In this document: piece by piece, positions 5,445 through 7,376 of the stretch
How the letters are laid out: each line of letters starts with the position of its first letter
Numbering within the stretch: position 1 is the stretch's first letter
Source of the DNA: Gemmatimonadales bacterium
GTDB taxonomy: Bacteria; Gemmatimonadota; Gemmatimonadetes; Gemmatimonadales; GWC2-71-9
Direction of reading: 5' to 3'
Assembly: GCA_020633775.1 (NCBI GenBank)
Contig: JACKDA010000036.1
Coordinates: 1 to 7,376 of the forward strand
DNA length: 7,376 nucleotides
Notes under the pieces: generated by a model
What the model saw: the letters and a program-made list of their open reading frames with translations, nothing else
What the model was told of the DNA's origin: nothing
The model's database searches: none
Position numbers and translations under genes: made by a program

Positions 5445-5792
5445 GTGGCAGTGGGAGACGGATTCCGGGACCTGGTGCTCGAGCGCGTGGGCCCGCTGGT
5501 GATCGGCCTGCGCCACCGGCCGATGTTCGGCGGGGTGAGTCTCTCGTGCGAGGCGGGGACGTTCGCGCTGATCGACGACGACATCCTCTACCTCAAGGGG
5601 GACAAGGCGGTCCGCGGCGAGTTCGAGGCCGCGGGGTGGCCGCCCTTCCGCCCCTTCGGTCCCGAGGGGTCGGCGATGGGGTACTTCGCGGTCCCCGGGG
5701 AACTCCTCGACGAGCCCGCGGCGTTACAGCCCTGGGTGAACCGGGCAGTGGCCGCCGCACGACGCAGCGGCTCCGGTTCACGACGACGGTGA
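5445..5792 (+). CDS. TfoX/Sxy N-terminal-domain protein
   Basis: A small soluble protein of 115 residues consisting of a single TfoX_N domain. Family marks are RHRPMFGGVSLSCEAGTFAL (about 24-43), DDILYLKGDKAVRGEFEAAG with the typical LYLK, the WPPFRPFG turn, MGYFAVP, and the C-terminal LQPWVNRAVAAARR. Full-length TfoX/Sxy of gammaproteobacteria activates competence genes and also has a C-terminal domain. That domain is absent here, as in most stand-alone homologues outside that group, so a competence role should not be assumed. It starts at GTG with a strong ribosome-binding site, 55 bases after the propeller gene, and ends 11 bases before the VOC gene, implying co-transcription with the latter. 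Confidence 0.88.
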   Translation: MAVGDGFRDLVLERVGPLVIGLRHRPMFGGVSLSCEAGTFALIDDDILYLKGDKAVRGEFEAAGWPPFRPFGPEGSAMGYFAVPGELLDEPAALQPWVNRAVAAARRSGSGSRRR

Positions 5793-5803
5793 AGGGGACC
5801 AGC

Positions 5804-6718
5804 ATGCGGCTCGATGGCATCCACCACATCTCGTGCATCACGGGCGATGCACGCGCCAACCTTGATTTCTACACCCGGGTGCTGGGGATGCGCCTCGTGG
5901 CCAAGTCGGTCAACCAGGACGACCCGCATGTGTATCACCTCTTCTACGCCGACTACGAGGGGTCGCCCGGCGCGGACCTGACCTTCTTCGAGTATCCCGG
6001 TGCGCTTCCCGGGCGCGCCGGCTCCGGGATGGTGCACCGGATCGCCTTCCGCGTCGCCGGCGCGGCGGCGCTGGACTTCTGGGCCGCACGCCTCGCCGCC
6101 GAGGGTGTCGCCACGACGCGCCACGAGGGCGAGCTGCACTTCAGTGATCCGGAGGGACTCGCGCTGGCGCTCGTCGCGGACACCACGGATGACGCACCGC
6201 TCGCCGGTCGCCACCCCGACATTCCCGCCGAGCACGACCTGCGGGGCTTCGACCATGTCGTGGCGTATGGCCGCGACCTCGAGGGGAGCGGGCGGCTGCT
6301 CACGACGGCCCTCGGCGCCCAGGCGCGCGATGCGAACACCTGGGAGTTGCGCGGGCCCAGTCGCGGCGGCTGGATCCGCTTCGAGTCGCCCCCCGCCCAG
6401 CCCGGGCGCCCGGGCGGCGGCACCGTGCATCACGTCGCGTGGGCGACCGAGCCTGCCGAGCACGACGCCTGGCTCGACCGGCTGGCCGACCATGGCGTCC
6501 GATCCACCCCGGTGATCGATCGACACTACTTCCAGTCGATCTACTTTCGCGAGCCGAGCGGCGTGCTCTACGAACTCGCGACCAAGGGGCCGGGGTTCAC
6601 GGTCGACGACCCGCTCGAGGAGCTCGGGCGTCGCCTGATCCTGCCGCCGCAGTTCGAGCCGCGCCGCGCCGAGATCGAGCAGCGCCTGACGCCGCTGCCC
6701 GACCTCGCGCGCCGCTGA
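5804..6718 (+). CDS. VOC-fold ring-cleaving dioxygenase-like protein (MhqO/glyoxalase superfamily)
   Basis: A cytoplasmic two-module vicinal-oxygen-chelate protein of 304 residues. Module one opens with GIHHISCITGDARANLDFY (5-23) and contains LGMRLVAKSVN and a YHLFYAD-G-PG-LTFFE stretch. Module two opens at GFDHVVAYGRD. The expected 2-His-1-Glu metal site is present: H8 in module one, H210 in TVHHVAWA, and E257 in GVLYELATKGPGF. This layout matches MhqO-like proteins annotated as ring-cleaving (hydroquinone/catechol) dioxygenases, presumably Fe(II)-dependent, but the substrate is not proven. The ATG at 5804 follows AGGGGA closely and starts exactly at the domain; a longer frame reaching upstream overlaps the TfoX gene and is not used. 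The FMN reductase begins 28 bases downstream. Confidence 0.9.
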   Translation: MRLDGIHHISCITGDARANLDFYTRVLGMRLVAKSVNQDDPHVYHLFYADYEGSPGADLTFFEYPGALPGRAGSGMVHRIAFRVAGAAALDFWAARLAAEGVATTRHEGELHFSDPEGLALALVADTTDDAPLAGRHPDIPAEHDLRGFDHVVAYGRDLEGSGRLLTTALGAQARDANTWELRGPSRGGWIRFESPPAQPGRPGGGTVHHVAWATEPAEHDAWLDRLADHGVRSTPVIDRHYFQSIYFREPSGVLYELATKGPGFTVDDPLEELGRRLILPPQFEPRRAEIEQRLTPLPDLARR

Positions 6719-6746
6719 TCCGTTCATCTCCACCCCTGGCCGTCTC

Positions 6747-7316
6747 ATGACCCGACCGCTGTCCCTGGTGACCCTCTCCGGCTCGCTGCGCGAGCGTTCG
6801 TTCAACTCCGCGCTGTTGCGGGCGTTGCCGGAGTTCTTCCCCGACCACGTCACGCTGACGCGCCTCGAGTGGCGCGGGCTGCCGGTACTCGATGTCGATG
6901 ACGAGCAGGCGCACGGGCTCCCGGCGCAGGTGCGCGAGCTGCAGCAGCAGATCCGCGCCGCCGATGGCCTGATCATCGCCACGCCCGAGTACAACCACGG
7001 CGTCCCCGGCGGGTTGAAGAACGCCCTCGACTGGCTCTCGCGCGGGCCGATGCCGCACGGGTTGTACGGCGTGCCGACCGCGATCCTCGGCGCGTCGAAC
7101 GGCCCGATCGGGACGTTCCGCGCCCAGGCGATGCTGCGCCAGACCCTCGCCGCGCTGAACGCCCCGACGTTGCCGCAGCCACAGGTGCTCGTCGGCAACG
7201 CGCAGGATCGCTTCGATGACTCGCTCACGCTGGTGGACGCCGCCACGCGCAAGTTCATCGCCGGCTGGGCCGAGGCGGTGGTCACCTGGATGGAACGGTT
7301 CCGGGCGCCGGCGTGA
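6747..7316 (+). CDS. NADPH-dependent FMN reductase (quinone/chromate reductase-like flavodoxin fold)
   Basis: A cytoplasmic flavoprotein of 189 residues that probably reduces quinones, chromate or similar acceptors using NAD(P)H. Key marks are the FMN-phosphate loop SGSLRERSFN (11-20), LIIATPEYNHGVPGGLKNALDW with PEYNHG at 80-85 contacting the flavin, and GASNGPIGTFRAQ, all in the order and spacing of the NADPH_dep_FMN_red family (YieF/ChrR, azobenzene reductases). Its full length agrees with the family. No strong Shine-Dalgarno is seen. The short 28-base gap after the VOC gene suggests translation from the same mRNA. Its stop TGA overlaps the next gene's GTG (GTGA). The true acceptor cannot be told from sequence. 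Confidence 0.93.
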   Translation: MTRPLSLVTLSGSLRERSFNSALLRALPEFFPDHVTLTRLEWRGLPVLDVDDEQAHGLPAQVRELQQQIRAADGLIIATPEYNHGVPGGLKNALDWLSRGPMPHGLYGVPTAILGASNGPIGTFRAQAMLRQTLAALNAPTLPQPQVLVGNAQDRFDDSLTLVDAATRKFIAGWAEAVVTWMERFRAPA

Positions 7317-7376
7317 GCACCACGCCGGCCGAGCCGTTCACGCGCGCCTCGATCTATCTCGGCCCGCTGCTCGAGG
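7313..7376 (+). CDS. Start of an unidentified gene, cut by the window edge
   Basis: GTG at 7313 shares GTGA with the stop codon of the FMN reductase, a classic translationally coupled arrangement. The frame stays open for the 21 codons visible, reading MSTTPAEPFTRASIYLGPLL and on to the edge. I do not recognise a family from this fragment. The overlap suggests it belongs to the same operon. Confidence 0.55.
   Translation, partial: MSTTPAEPFTRASIYLGPLLE

Noticed and set aside
3881..5584. Very long open frame on the minus strand antisense to MarR and the propeller gene (similar ones at 1448-2977 and 5588-7285 minus, 526-1446 plus)
   Set aside because: GC-rich coding DNA produces long antisense open frames because stop codons are rare there. 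Their products are Arg/Gly/Pro/Ala-rich with no domain I recognise, and each opposes a gene with clear family motifs.
5438..5803. N-terminal extension of the VOC protein over the TfoX gene
   Set aside because: The extension is low-complexity Arg/Gly/Pro sequence in the wrong frame of a recognisable TfoX_N gene, and the VOC domain begins exactly at ATG 5804.
1..7376. CRISPR array, insertion sequence, toxin-antitoxin pair or defence system
   Set aside because: No regularly spaced repeats, no terminal inverted repeats with a transposase and no small paired genes are visible; every stretch is explained by the genes and regulatory regions listed.

Overview
The window is GC-rich throughout, with dense coding and strong G/C preference at third codon positions. 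Gene content (Fe-S photolyase-related protein, tandem HD-GYP protein, DUF2383 protein, secreted YVTN-type propeller), tRNA genes without an encoded CCA end, and mixed use of Shine-Dalgarno and apparently SD-less starts fit a free-living bacterium. A Gemmatimonadota-like organism is my best guess, but this is an inference from style, not a marker-gene assignment. The region looks chromosomal. I see no transposase, phage gene or CRISPR array, and no break in base composition other than one short AT-richer promoter region.

Layout. Positions 1-1302 (minus strand) hold most of a cryptochrome/photolyase-related protein of the Fe-S (6-4) photolyase type; its C-terminus lies outside the window. Its start faces tRNA-Ala(CGC) at 1437-1509, which is followed by a textbook intrinsic terminator. 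An HD-GYP protein with two tandem domains (1562-3082) sits between that tRNA and tRNA-Gln(CTG) at 3139-3211. Next comes a regulatory region of about 200 bases with a well-formed promoter and a structured leader. It drives a DUF2383/PA2169-type four-helix-bundle protein (3418-3906), whose end overlaps a MarR-family regulator (3887-4348). Then follow a secreted seven-bladed propeller protein (4412-5389), a stand-alone TfoX N-terminal-domain protein (5445-5792), a VOC-fold ring-cleaving-dioxygenase-like protein (5804-6718), an NADPH-dependent FMN reductase (6747-7316), and the first 21 codons of another gene (from 7313) that overlaps the reductase stop.

How the genes may work together. Everything from 3418 to the right edge is on the plus strand with small gaps or overlaps, so it could be one long operon or two. 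MarR regulator, VOC ring-cleaving-like enzyme and FMN-dependent reductase together recall quinone/electrophile-resistance gene sets such as the MhqR-controlled genes of Bacillus. That functional link is inference. Two tRNA promoters and the DUF2383 promoter share one architecture (TTGC at -35, a 17-base spacer, TA...T at -10), which gives a local picture of the housekeeping promoter. I found no clearly undescribed system. The most checkable leads are the palindrome upstream of the photolyase start, the operator-like structure in the DUF2383 promoter, and the degenerate/active domain pairing in the HD-GYP protein.
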